From: Ramlibacter lithotrophicus
GTDB taxonomy: Bacteria; Pseudomonadota; Gammaproteobacteria; Burkholderiales; Burkholderiaceae_C
Assembly (NCBI RefSeq): GCF_012184415.1
Contig: NZ_VTOX01000014.1
Span: 1-64,000, forward strand
Direction: 5' to 3'
Length of the DNA: 64,000 nucleotides
The translations under genes were made by a program, and so were the position numbers. Each line of letters begins with the position of its first letter. The stretch's first letter is position 1. The notes beneath the pieces are model-generated. The model saw nothing but the letters and a program-made list of their open reading frames with translations. It was not told the DNA's origin and searched no databases. Shown here one piece after another: positions 12,240 through 21,023 of the stretch.

Positions 12240-13211
12240 ATGAGCACGGGTGCCGGGATGCCGGCGTCAGCGGTCCTCGGACTCACCGCGGCCGTGCTGG
12301 CGGCGCATGTCTGGCTCCTGCATCGCAGCCCGCCGCGCATCCAGCCCGCACCGGCGCTCCGGCCGGCGGCCTTCAGCACCCGCGGCATAGTCGCCACGCC
12401 GCCGCCCGCCGTCGCAGCGCCCGCCGTGACCGCCGCCGCTCCGCCCTCCACCAGTCCGGCACCCCCGCGCCCCGCAGCCCGGTTGCCGGCGTCCCCGCGG
12501 GCCCGATCCAGCGCCGTGCCTCCCGCCGTGCCGCAGGAGCCCGCGCCGGCCGCAGCGGTGGCAACGAGCGTGAAAATCCCGCCGTCGGTGCTGCTGCAAT
12601 ACCAGGTCACGATGCAGGTCAGGCAGCAGGCCAGCCTGGGCACGAGCGAGCTGACCTGGCGCCACGACGGCAACAGCTACGAGGCGCGCTTCGAGACCGC
12701 GTCGCCCTCGTCGCCGCGGCCGCGAGTGCAGCACAGCGCCGGCAGCATCGGCAGCCGGGGCCTGGAGCCGGCGCGCTTCGGGGATCGTGGCCGCGGCGAG
12801 CAGGCGGCGCACTTCGACCGCGCAGGGCAGCGGGTCGTCTTCAGCAACAACCGGCCGGCCGCGCCGCTTGCGCCGGGCGCGCAGGACCGCCTGAGCATCC
12901 TGTTGCAGCTTGCGGCCCTGGTGGCGGGCACGCCGGACCGGTTCCCTGCCGGCGCCGAAGTAGTCGTCCAGACCGCGACGGCGCGGGAGGCGGGGCCCTG
13001 GGTCTTCACGGTCGACGGCCCCGAACAGCTGCAGCTGCCGGGCGGGGAACTCGGCACGGTGAAGCTCACGCGGCCGCCACGGGGCGAATTCGACCAGCGC
13101 CTGGAAGTCTGGCTCGCTCCCGGACAGGCTTACGTTCCGGTGCGCCTGCGTCTGACACAGCCGAACGGAGATTGGGCCGATCACCAGTGGTTGGCAACCG
13201 ACAGGCGCTGA
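12240..13211 (+). CDS. DUF3108-domain protein with N-terminal membrane anchor
   Basis: A 323-residue protein with one N-terminal hydrophobic helix (ASAVLGLTAAVLAAHVWLL). It continues with an Ala/Pro-rich linker (about residues 35-110) and a C-terminal periplasmic beta-rich DUF3108 domain (LLQYQVTMQVRQQASLG...SELTWRHDGNSYEARFETA, then DRLSILLQLAALVAG and LEVWLAPGQAYVPVRLRL). The family is common in Burkholderiales; its role is unknown, though a periplasmic lipid- or lipoprotein-related function is often suspected. The start at 12240 could also be the ATG six codons later. Little can be said from the neighbours. Confidence 0.82.
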   Translation: MSTGAGMPASAVLGLTAAVLAAHVWLLHRSPPRIQPAPALRPAAFSTRGIVATPPPAVAAPAVTAAAPPSTSPAPPRPAARLPASPRARSSAVPPAVPQEPAPAAAVATSVKIPPSVLLQYQVTMQVRQQASLGTSELTWRHDGNSYEARFETASPSSPRPRVQHSAGSIGSRGLEPARFGDRGRGEQAAHFDRAGQRVVFSNNRPAAPLAPGAQDRLSILLQLAALVAGTPDRFPAGAEVVVQTATAREAGPWVFTVDGPEQLQLPGGELGTVKLTRPPRGEFDQRLEVWLAPGQAYVPVRLRLTQPNGDWADHQWLATDRR

Positions 13212-13264
13212 GCTGGCGCCTGCCTATTCTGGGAAGCACAAAGGGAGGCCTTTCCAACCGTGAT

Positions 13265-13290
13265 GGCCCGGTCATCCTTGAAACCGGGCC
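13265..13290 (+). promoter_or_regulatory. hairpin between the DUF3108 and DUF3567 genes
   Basis: An eight-base perfect stem, GGCCCGGT (13265-13272) and ACCGGGCC (13283-13290), with a ten-base loop. It has no T-run after it, so it is a weak terminator candidate or a leader structure for the small DUF3567 gene starting at 13327. Confidence 0.35.
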
Positions 13291-13326
13291 GAACGCAGCC
13301 ATTTGAGGTGGCAAGAGGAAATCGAA

Positions 13327-13599
13327 ATGCAGATGCTTTATGACTCCGACTCGTTTGTCGTCGTGCACATGCAGGCGAACGAACCCGCCGAAGGCGAGCC
13401 GCCGCCGCGCATCGTGCGCCACGGCTTCGAGATCGTCGACAAGCGATCCAACAAGGAGGTGTACCTCGACGGCTCCTGGGCCGAGGCCTTCCAGCGCCAG
13501 ATCAACGCCTGGCAGCTGAACACGCCGACGCAGGAAGAAGTCGAAGAGACGCTGGACGGCTACGCCGAGCTGGCACAGAACCCGCTGGTCATGCACTGA
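13327..13599 (+). CDS. DUF3567-family small protein
   Basis: A 90-residue protein starting MQMLYDSDSFVVVHM, the hallmark of DUF3567, a family nearly confined to Burkholderiales and neighbours. The following HGFEIVDKRSNKEVYLDGSWAEAFQRQ and PTQEEVEETLDGYAEL segments also fit. Its function is unknown. The ATG at 13327 is preferred over an in-frame TTG at 13303 because it follows an AGAGGAAAT ribosome site and matches the family's N-terminus. The gene stands alone with its own leader and is convergent with the AbrB-type gene. Confidence 0.87.
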   Translation: MQMLYDSDSFVVVHMQANEPAEGEPPPRIVRHGFEIVDKRSNKEVYLDGSWAEAFQRQINAWQLNTPTQEEVEETLDGYAELAQNPLVMH

Positions 13600-13628
13600 T
13601 CCGCTGGCGCTGGAGGGCCGTCGCCCCC

Positions 13629-14687
13629 TCAGCGCGGCCGGCGCTCCCAGTGGTAGAGGGGCTCCACCAGCAGGAGCACCGCCACCAGCCGGCAGACCTG
13701 GAACGCCGTCACCATCGGCACTCCCAATTGCAGTACCTTGGCGGTAATCGCCATCTCGCCGATGCCGCCGGGCGAAGTCCCCAGCACCAGGGTCGCCCAC
13801 CCAAGTCCCGTCGCCCAGGCCAGCAGCCCTGCAAAACCCGCGCAGAGGACGATCATCCCGACAGTTCCGGCCGCCACTGCCGCTACCCATTGCGGGGCGG
13901 CATGCAGGAATCCCGCCGAAAACCGCACCCCCAGGCTCACCCCGATCAGCAGTTGGGCCGCGTTCGTCGCCCAGCGGGGCATGGCGGAGAGTTCGATACC
14001 GGCCATGGTCAGGCCCATGGCCACCAGCAGCGCCCCCATGAACCAGGGATTGGCCCGGCCGGTGCGTTGCAGGACCAGCACCCCCGCGATCGTGGCTGCC
14101 GCGAGCAGCGCCAGCCCGGCCGCATCGACGCTGTTCGGTCCGGGGACGATGGCGTCGCTGCCGGAGAAGCCCCCGAACGTCAGGGCGAACGGAACCGCCA
14201 CGGTGACGATGACCAGCCGGACGCTGTGCGATGCGGCCACAAGATCGGTGCGGGCGCCTTCGCGCTCCGCCAGCACCGTCATCTCGGATGCGCCGCCGAT
14301 CGCGCCGGCAAAGAAGCCGGTGGCGCGCTGCTGCTGCGCGGTGCCGCCGATGCGGTGCCCTTGCGCACGCTGCAGCCACCGCCCGAAGGCCCAGCCCAGG
14401 CCCAGCGCCCAGACGATGCTGAGCAGGATGGCCCACCAGAGGCCGGCGACCAGGGCCGTGACCTGCGGCGTGAAGTAGAGCCCCAGCGCGGTGCCGATCG
14501 CCCACTGCCCGGCGTTGCGCAACGGCGCGAGGCTGCGGGTCGGCGCCCCGGCCACCGAAGCGATGCCGGTGGCCAGCAATGGACCGATCATCCAGGGGAC
14601 CGGCGTGCGCAGCCAGACGCACAGCAGCGCGGCCGCAAGGGCGAGCAGCAGGGTCAGCGCAACGCGCAGAGCAAGAGTCGGGGTCAT
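13629..14687 (-). CDS. AbrB-family integral membrane protein (PF05145 type)
   Basis: A 352-residue protein with about ten membrane helices arranged as two repeated halves. Each half carries the glycine-rich signature of this family: QWAIGTALGLYFTPQV with GAIGGASEMTVLAEREGA, and LLIGVSLGVRFSAGF with LGTSPGGIGEMAITAKVL. Related proteins are annotated as putative ammonia monooxygenase or AbrB regulators, both misleading labels; a transporter is more likely. The substrate is unknown. It is divergent from the ChaN-like gene, with 47 bases between starts. Confidence 0.82.
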   Translation of the reverse strand: MTPTLALRVALTLLLALAAALLCVWLRTPVPWMIGPLLATGIASVAGAPTRSLAPLRNAGQWAIGTALGLYFTPQVTALVAGLWWAILLSIVWALGLGWAFGRWLQRAQGHRIGGTAQQQRATGFFAGAIGGASEMTVLAEREGARTDLVAASHSVRLVIVTVAVPFALTFGGFSGSDAIVPGPNSVDAAGLALLAAATIAGVLVLQRTGRANPWFMGALLVAMGLTMAGIELSAMPRWATNAAQLLIGVSLGVRFSAGFLHAAPQWVAAVAAGTVGMIVLCAGFAGLLAWATGLGWATLVLGTSPGGIGEMAITAKVLQLGVPMVTAFQVCRLVAVLLLVEPLYHWERRPR

Positions 14688-14734
14688 TCGGGTGGCGCCG
14701 CCGCGGGGGTCGCGGCGCGCCTTAGTATCGTCGG

Positions 14735-15505
14735 ATGCGCCTGCACCTCACCGCCGCGGCCGTCCTCCTCGGGCTGGCCTCCTGCACCACCTCGCCGTCG
14801 CTGCCGCCGCTGGCGGCCAGTGACGGGGCCCCGCTGGACCTCCTGCTGCTGGGCGAGCAGCACGACGCCGAGGAACATCAGGACATGCACCGCAAGGTGG
14901 TCGACGCCCTGGCCCGCCGCGGCACGCTGGCCGCGGTCGTCCTCGAGATGGCCGAGCGCGGCCGCTCGACGGCGGGCCTGCCGTCCACCGCGAACGAGGC
15001 ACAGGTGCGCGAGGCGCTGCACTGGGGCCCGGGCGGCTGGTCGTGGGACGCGTATCGGCCCGCCGTGATGGCGGCCGTGGCCGCGGGCGTGCCGGTGCTG
15101 GGCGGCAACCTGCCGCGACCGCACATGCGCGAGGCGATGGCGGATGCCCAGCTCGATGCCGCGCTGCCGGGGCAGGCGCTGCGCGACCAGCAGGAGGCCG
15201 TGCGCCACGGGCACTGCAACCTGCTGCCGGAACACCAGATCGCGCCGATGGCGCGGATCCAGATTGCCCGCGACCGGACCATGGCCCAGACGCTGCAGCA
15301 GGCCGCCACCCGCGGCAAGACCGTGGTGCTGCTGGCGGGAGGCCGCCATGTGGACGAGCGGCTGGGCGTCCCGCTGCACCTGCCCCCCGGCCTGCGCGTG
15401 CAGACCATGAAGTGGCCGCCGCCGCCACCGAAAAAGGACTACTGCGCGGAGCTGGAGGCGCAACTCAAGTCGCGCGGCGCAGCCAGGCCGCCCGCGCCGC
15501 AGTAG
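14735..15505 (+). CDS. ChaN-family haem/iron-associated lipoprotein
   Basis: A 256-residue lipoprotein precursor with lipobox GLASC (Cys at about residue 17). The ChaN domain follows: LLLLGEQHDAEEHQDMHRKVVDAL, AAVVLEMAERG, AYRPAVMAAVAAGVPVLGGNLPR, MARIQIARDRTMAQTL and VVLLAGGRHVDERLGVP. Campylobacter ChaN dimerises around stacked haems, but many homologues have other roles. A TAGTAT hexamer sits six bases before the ATG and no Shine-Dalgarno is visible, so the mRNA may be leaderless. The 3' end is 16 bases from the convergent GT2 gene. Confidence 0.85.
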   Translation: MRLHLTAAAVLLGLASCTTSPSLPPLAASDGAPLDLLLLGEQHDAEEHQDMHRKVVDALARRGTLAAVVLEMAERGRSTAGLPSTANEAQVREALHWGPGGWSWDAYRPAVMAAVAAGVPVLGGNLPRPHMREAMADAQLDAALPGQALRDQQEAVRHGHCNLLPEHQIAPMARIQIARDRTMAQTLQQAATRGKTVVLLAGGRHVDERLGVPLHLPPGLRVQTMKWPPPPPKKDYCAELEAQLKSRGAARPPAPQ

Positions 15506-15521
15506 ACGGCGAAGGCGTCTT

Positions 15522-16190
15522 TCAGCCGAACGCTGTCGCCAGCCACGGGTGCGAAGTCAGCGAGCCTTCGTGGGCGTGGTAGACCGCCGTGCGCCGGCTC
15601 GACACCCGGCAGCGGAAGCGGGGCATGGTCACGTGCGCCACCACGTTGTCGCTGTAGTGGTGCACCGTATCGGCCAGGAGGTCGGCCAGGAGCTGCCCGG
15701 CAAAGGCACGGTTGAAGCACATGCTGGAACTCATCCCGCCGGGCGCGTGCGAGGTGAACTCGACTTGCGGCGCGTAGCGGAATTCCGACGCCTTGGTGTA
15801 CAGCAGCCCGCATTGCCTCGACACGGAGAAGTCGGCGTCGCGCAGGTCGTCGAGGCCGGCCTGGACGTGGTCCCGCAGGTAGATGTCGTCGTGGTCGGCC
15901 CAGAAGAAGTGCGTGCATCCGGCCTCGAGCAGGTAGCGCAGCGGCACGGCGTACCACTGGTGCTGCGCGATCTTCTGCGGCGTGTGCATCCACACCAGCT
16001 GGCCCGGCGTGCGCAGGTCCTCGACCGACCAGATGTACGAATCCGGGTGGCCGTTCTGGTGGATGCAGATGAGGTCGGGCGGGCGCGACTGCGCCGCCAT
16101 TTGCAGCACGCATGAGCGCAGCAGATCCGGGCGGTTGAAGGTGGGCACCATCACGCCCACCTTCGCGCCCGCGTCGGTGCCTTGCCCCAT
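15522..16190 (-). CDS. GT2-type glycosyltransferase
   Basis: A 222-residue GT-A-fold protein. The nucleotide-sugar binding start is VGVMVPTFNRPDLLRSCVLQM (residues about 11-30) and the metal-binding acidic motif is ADHDDIYLRD (about 94-103). A QHQWYAVPLRYLLEAGCTHFFW block precedes the acidic motif. There are no membrane segments, so it is probably soluble. Donor and acceptor are unknown. It lies 17 bases downstream of the omega-aminotransferase gene on the same strand and may share its transcript, but no sugar pathway is evident nearby. The start MGQGTDAG at 16190 is the only ATG that keeps the full beta-strand 1. Confidence 0.8.
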   Translation of the reverse strand: MGQGTDAGAKVGVMVPTFNRPDLLRSCVLQMAAQSRPPDLICIHQNGHPDSYIWSVEDLRTPGQLVWMHTPQKIAQHQWYAVPLRYLLEAGCTHFFWADHDDIYLRDHVQAGLDDLRDADFSVSRQCGLLYTKASEFRYAPQVEFTSHAPGGMSSSMCFNRAFAGQLLADLLADTVHHYSDNVVAHVTMPRFRCRVSSRRTAVYHAHEGSLTSHPWLATAFG

Positions 16191-16207
16191 CGGCCGGATC
16201 CGGCCCG

Positions 16208-17542
<1,335 letters not shown>

Positions 17543-17627
17543 CGCGGTTCTCCTTGGTGTGCGGCAGCGGCCATTGTCGCACCGCCGGCAGGGCGTGCTC
17601 CGGCGCTCCTGCGACAATCGCCGGGGT

Positions 17628-18476
17628 ATGACCCACGCGTATATCCTGACGCTTTCCTGCCCCGACCGGCCCGGGATCGTGCATGCCGTCTCCGGCTTCC
17701 TCCTCGACCGCGGCGGCAACATCGAGGAGGCGGCCCAGTACAACGACCACGACACCGGCCTGTTCTTCATGCGGGTGCAGTTCGCCTGCACCCAGCTCAC
17801 CTACGACGACCTGAAGATGCAGCTGGGGTTCTTCGCCGAGCCGTTCCAGATGGAGTGCCGGCTGCACGCGCTGCGCGAACCGATGCGCACGGTGATCCTG
17901 GTCAGCCGCGAAGGCCATTGCCTGAACGACCTGCTGTTCCGCTGGAAGAGCGGGCTGCTGCGGCTCGACGTCGCGGCGATCGTGTCCAACCATCGCGACT
18001 TCTACCAGCTGGCGGCCAGCTACAACGTGCCGTTCCACCACCTGCCCGTGACGGCCGCGACCAAGGCGCAGGTCGAGGCGCGGCAACTGGAAATCATCGG
18101 GTCCGAACGGGCGGAACTCGTGGTGCTGGCGCGCTACATGCAGATCCTGTCGGACGACATGTGCCGCAAGCTGGCGGGCCGGGCGATCAACATCCACCAC
18201 AGCTTCCTGCCGAGCTTCAAGGGCGCCAAGCCGTATTACCAGGCCCACGACCGCGGGGTCAAGCTGATCGGCGCGACCGCACACTACGTGACGGCCGACC
18301 TCGACGAGGGCCCCATCATCGAACAGGACGTCGCCCGGGTCGACCACAGCTTCGCCGTGGAAGACCTCACGGCGCAGGGCCGCGACACGGAAAGCCAGGT
18401 CCTGGCGCGCGCCGTCAAGTGGCACAGCGAACATCGCGTGCTGATGAACGGCCACAAGACGGTCGTGTTCAAGTGA
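17628..18476 (+). CDS. purU: formyltetrahydrofolate deformylase PurU
   Basis: PurU hydrolyses 10-formyl-tetrahydrofolate to THF and formate, balancing one-carbon pools and feeding formate to purine synthesis. The 282 residues contain an N-terminal ACT domain (LSCPDRPGIVHAVSGFLLDRGGNI, about 9-32) that senses Met/Gly in E. coli. The formyltransferase-fold domain follows, with VILVSREGHCLNDLL, LVVLARYMQILSDDM, INIHHSFLPSFKGAKPY and GATAHYVTADLDEGPII. A GACAAT hexamer sits 8 bases before the ATG with no clear ribosome site. It ends just before a strong hairpin shared with the convergent rquA-like gene. Confidence 0.96.
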   Translation: MTHAYILTLSCPDRPGIVHAVSGFLLDRGGNIEEAAQYNDHDTGLFFMRVQFACTQLTYDDLKMQLGFFAEPFQMECRLHALREPMRTVILVSREGHCLNDLLFRWKSGLLRLDVAAIVSNHRDFYQLAASYNVPFHHLPVTAATKAQVEARQLEIIGSERAELVVLARYMQILSDDMCRKLAGRAINIHHSFLPSFKGAKPYYQAHDRGVKLIGATAHYVTADLDEGPIIEQDVARVDHSFAVEDLTAQGRDTESQVLARAVKWHSEHRVLMNGHKTVVFK

Positions 18477-18506
18477 AAAACCGCCGGCCGCTGGCGCGGC
18501 CGGCGG
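18477..18506 (-). terminator. intrinsic terminator of the rquA-like gene
   Basis: An 11-base perfect GC stem (18481-18491 with 18496-18506, loop tggc) is followed on the minus strand by TTTTT, the classic terminator layout. It lies 24 bases after the stop of the minus-strand methyltransferase. In the plus direction the hairpin also follows purU directly but lacks a T-run, so it mainly serves the minus strand. Confidence 0.85.
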
Positions 18507-18530
18507 TCCTCGCCGCGGGTGGCGGCCGGA

Positions 18531-19325
18531 TCAGTGCTTGGTCGCGGTGATGATCTGGAAGTTGTCGAAGAAGAACGTCTGGCGCTCGACGGTCCAGCCG
18601 CCCATCTTCTGCAGGATGGCCACCGGGTCGTGGCTGTCCCACAAGGCCAGGCCCAGCGGCTCGAACACCTTGAAGTAGCTCCAGCTCAGGCACTTGAGCA
18701 CCAGCGGCGTGGGCTTGTGGAACTCGCCCAGGTACAGCTTGCCGCCAGGGGCCAGCATGCGCCCGGCTTCGCTCAGGGCCTTGCCCTTCAGGTCGTGCGG
18801 CAGTTCGTGCAGCAGGAAGAACATGATGTTGGCGTCGGCGAAGCCTTCGCTCTGCTTCATGGCCGTGGCGTCGTCCTCGACGTACTCGATGCGGCTGCCG
18901 TAGGTATCGTCCAGCTTGCTCTTGGCGTGCAGCAGTTCGTTCTTGATGATGTCCGCCACCACGACGCGGCTGGCGCCGGAGTTCAGCGAGGCATCCACCA
19001 CGCGCGGGATCACGTTGCCGAAGGCGCACGAGGTGATCAGCACCTTCTTGTGCTTCAGGTTCGTGGCGCGCAGGCCGCTCACGATCCTGGAAACCAGGCG
19101 GTGGTACTGGAACAGCAGGATGGCGGAAATGATCGGCTGAAAGTCGACCAATTTGATCAACCGCATGTTCGAGTAGATCGGATACACATGCGATTCGCTG
19201 CTGCGGGGACCGCCGGCGAGGCCGCGCACGATCAACGTACCGCGGGTGGTCACGAAGAAAAAGAGCCCCGTGGCGGCAAGCACGGCGAGGATGCCGGCGG
19301 CGGTGTTGATCATCCAGGGGCTCAT
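18531..19325 (-). CDS. rquA: membrane-anchored methyltransferase-fold protein, probable rhodoquinone biosynthesis RquA
   Basis: RquA converts ubiquinone to rhodoquinone, a low-potential quinone that lets fumarate serve as electron acceptor. This 264-residue protein has an N-terminal membrane helix (residues 6-26) and a class I SAM-fold domain. Its motif I reads VLITSCAFGN (95-104) without the usual GxGxG, a known oddity of RquA-type enzymes. FFLLHELP (169-176), LAPGGKLYLGEFHKP (191-205) and FEPLGLALWD (221-230) match my recollection of the Rhodospirillum rubrum RquA layout. An ordinary membrane-bound methyltransferase is the alternative. It is transcribed alone and ends at a strong terminator. 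Confidence 0.62.
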   Translation of the reverse strand: MSPWMINTAAGILAVLAATGLFFFVTTRGTLIVRGLAGGPRSSESHVYPIYSNMRLIKLVDFQPIISAILLFQYHRLVSRIVSGLRATNLKHKKVLITSCAFGNVIPRVVDASLNSGASRVVVADIIKNELLHAKSKLDDTYGSRIEYVEDDATAMKQSEGFADANIMFFLLHELPHDLKGKALSEAGRMLAPGGKLYLGEFHKPTPLVLKCLSWSYFKVFEPLGLALWDSHDPVAILQKMGGWTVERQTFFFDNFQIITATKH

Positions 19326-19498
19326 TTGGTCTTCCTTTCGCTCTCGAATGCTCTGATGGCATCACTGTGCCAGCGCTCGAGCAGGCAAAGGTTGATATTT
19401 CTCATGGCATCAGGCCGTATCGCGGGATGGGAGGAGCCCTCGCGCAGGTGGTACAAACGGGCCGGACGCCCCACCCGACACCACCCGAAGGCCCGCCC

Positions 19499-20992
19499 GT
19501 GAACCGCCCACCCGAACCCGCCGCCCTCGAACGCGCCGAACTCCAGTCCCGCACGGTGGCCGCGCTCGAGCCGCTGCTGCCGCGCGGCGGGCTGCTGTGG
19601 AACGCCGAGGACACGACGCCGTACGAATGCGACGGCCTCACGGCCTACCGGCAGCGCCCGCTGGTCGTGGCGCTGCCGGAGACCGACAGCCAGGTGCAGG
19701 CGGTGCTGAAGGCCTGCCACGGGCTGAAGGTGCCGGTCGTCGCCCGCGGCGCCGGCACCGGGCTGTCCGGCGGGGCCATGCCCCACGCCATGGGCGTCAC
19801 GCTGTCGCTGGCCCGCTTCAACCGCATCCTGAAAGTCGATCCGCGATCCCGCACGGCGCTGGTGCAATGCGGCGTGCGCAATCTCGCGATCAGCGAGGCG
19901 GCGGCGGCCCACGGCCTCTACTACGCGCCCGACCCGTCCTCGCAGATCGCCTGCACCATCGGCGGCAACGTGGCCGAGAACTCGGGCGGCGTCCATTGCC
20001 TGAAGTACGGGCTGACGGTGCACAACGTCCTGAAGGTGCGCGGCTTCACCGCCGAGGGCGAGCCGGTGGAATTCGGCAGCGACGCGCTCGACGCGCCGGG
20101 CTACGACCTGCTGAGCGCGATCGTCGGCAGCGAAGGCATGCTGGCCGTGGTGACCGAGGTCACGGTCAGGCTGGTCCCCAAGCCGCTGCTGGCGCGCTGC
20201 ATCATGGCCAGCTTCGACGACGTGCGCAAGGCGGGCGACGCGGTAGCGCAGGTGATCGCGGCCGGCATCATTCCCGCGGGCCTCGAAATGATGGACAAGC
20301 CGATGACCGCGGCGGTCGAGGATTTCGTCCATGCCGGCTATGACCTCGAGGCCGCCGCGATCCTGCTGTGCGAAAGCGACGGCACGCCCGAGGAGGTGGA
20401 GGAGGAGATCGGCCGCATGACCGACGTCCTGCGCGGCGCCGGCGCCACCGCCATCGCCGTGAGCCGCGACGAGGCCGAGCGACTGCGCTTCTGGAGCGGC
20501 CGCAAGAACGCGTTTCCGGCCTCCGGGCGGATCAGCCCCGATTACATGTGCATGGACTCGACGATCCCGCGCCGGCGGCTGGCCGACATCCTGCTGGCGA
20601 TCCAGCAGATGGAGCGGAAGTACGCGTTGCGGTGCGTGAACGTCTTCCATGCCGGCGACGGCAACCTGCACCCGCTGATCCTGTTCGATGCCAACGACGC
20701 GGACCAGCTGCGCCGCTGCGAGCAGTTCGGCGCCGAGATCCTGGAGACCAGCGTCGCGATGGGCGGCACCGTCACCGGCGAGCATGGCGTCGGCATCGAG
20801 AAGCTCAATTCCATGTGCGTGCAGTTCAGCGCCGCCGAGCTGGAGCAGATGCGCGGGGTCAAGCGGGCGTTCGACGGCGCGGGCCTGCTCAATCCGGGCA
20901 AGGTGATCCCGACGCTCAATCGCTGCGCGGAGTACGGAAAGATGCTGGTGCGCGGCGGCCGGCTCGCGCACCCCGACCTGCCACGCTTCTAG
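19499..20992 (+). CDS. glcD: FAD-linked glycolate/D-lactate oxidase subunit GlcD
   Basis: GlcD is the flavin subunit that oxidises glycolate or related 2-hydroxy acids. The 497-residue protein has the FAD-binding PCMH part (VPVVARGAGTGLSGGAMP, about residues 77-95; CTIGGNVAENSGG, about 158-170; GSEGMLAVVTEVTV) and the C-terminal FAD-oxidase part. The latter has VFHAGDGNLHPLI, the catalytic histidine region VTGEHGVGIEK and GLLNPGKVIP near the end. I chose the GTG at 19499 because it gives the E. coli length (499); upstream in-frame ATGs at 19367 and 19427 add non-conserved residues. No glcE or glcF follows, so it is either a solitary oxidase or pairs with subunits elsewhere. Confidence 0.9.
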   Translation: MNRPPEPAALERAELQSRTVAALEPLLPRGGLLWNAEDTTPYECDGLTAYRQRPLVVALPETDSQVQAVLKACHGLKVPVVARGAGTGLSGGAMPHAMGVTLSLARFNRILKVDPRSRTALVQCGVRNLAISEAAAAHGLYYAPDPSSQIACTIGGNVAENSGGVHCLKYGLTVHNVLKVRGFTAEGEPVEFGSDALDAPGYDLLSAIVGSEGMLAVVTEVTVRLVPKPLLARCIMASFDDVRKAGDAVAQVIAAGIIPAGLEMMDKPMTAAVEDFVHAGYDLEAAAILLCESDGTPEEVEEEIGRMTDVLRGAGATAIAVSRDEAERLRFWSGRKNAFPASGRISPDYMCMDSTIPRRRLADILLAIQQMERKYALRCVNVFHAGDGNLHPLILFDANDADQLRRCEQFGAEILETSVAMGGTVTGEHGVGIEKLNSMCVQFSAAELEQMRGVKRAFDGAGLLNPGKVIPTLNRCAEYGKMLVRGGRLAHPDLPRF

Positions 20993-21023
20993 CGTGCCGC
21001 CGCGGCGACGCAACGCCCGGCGG

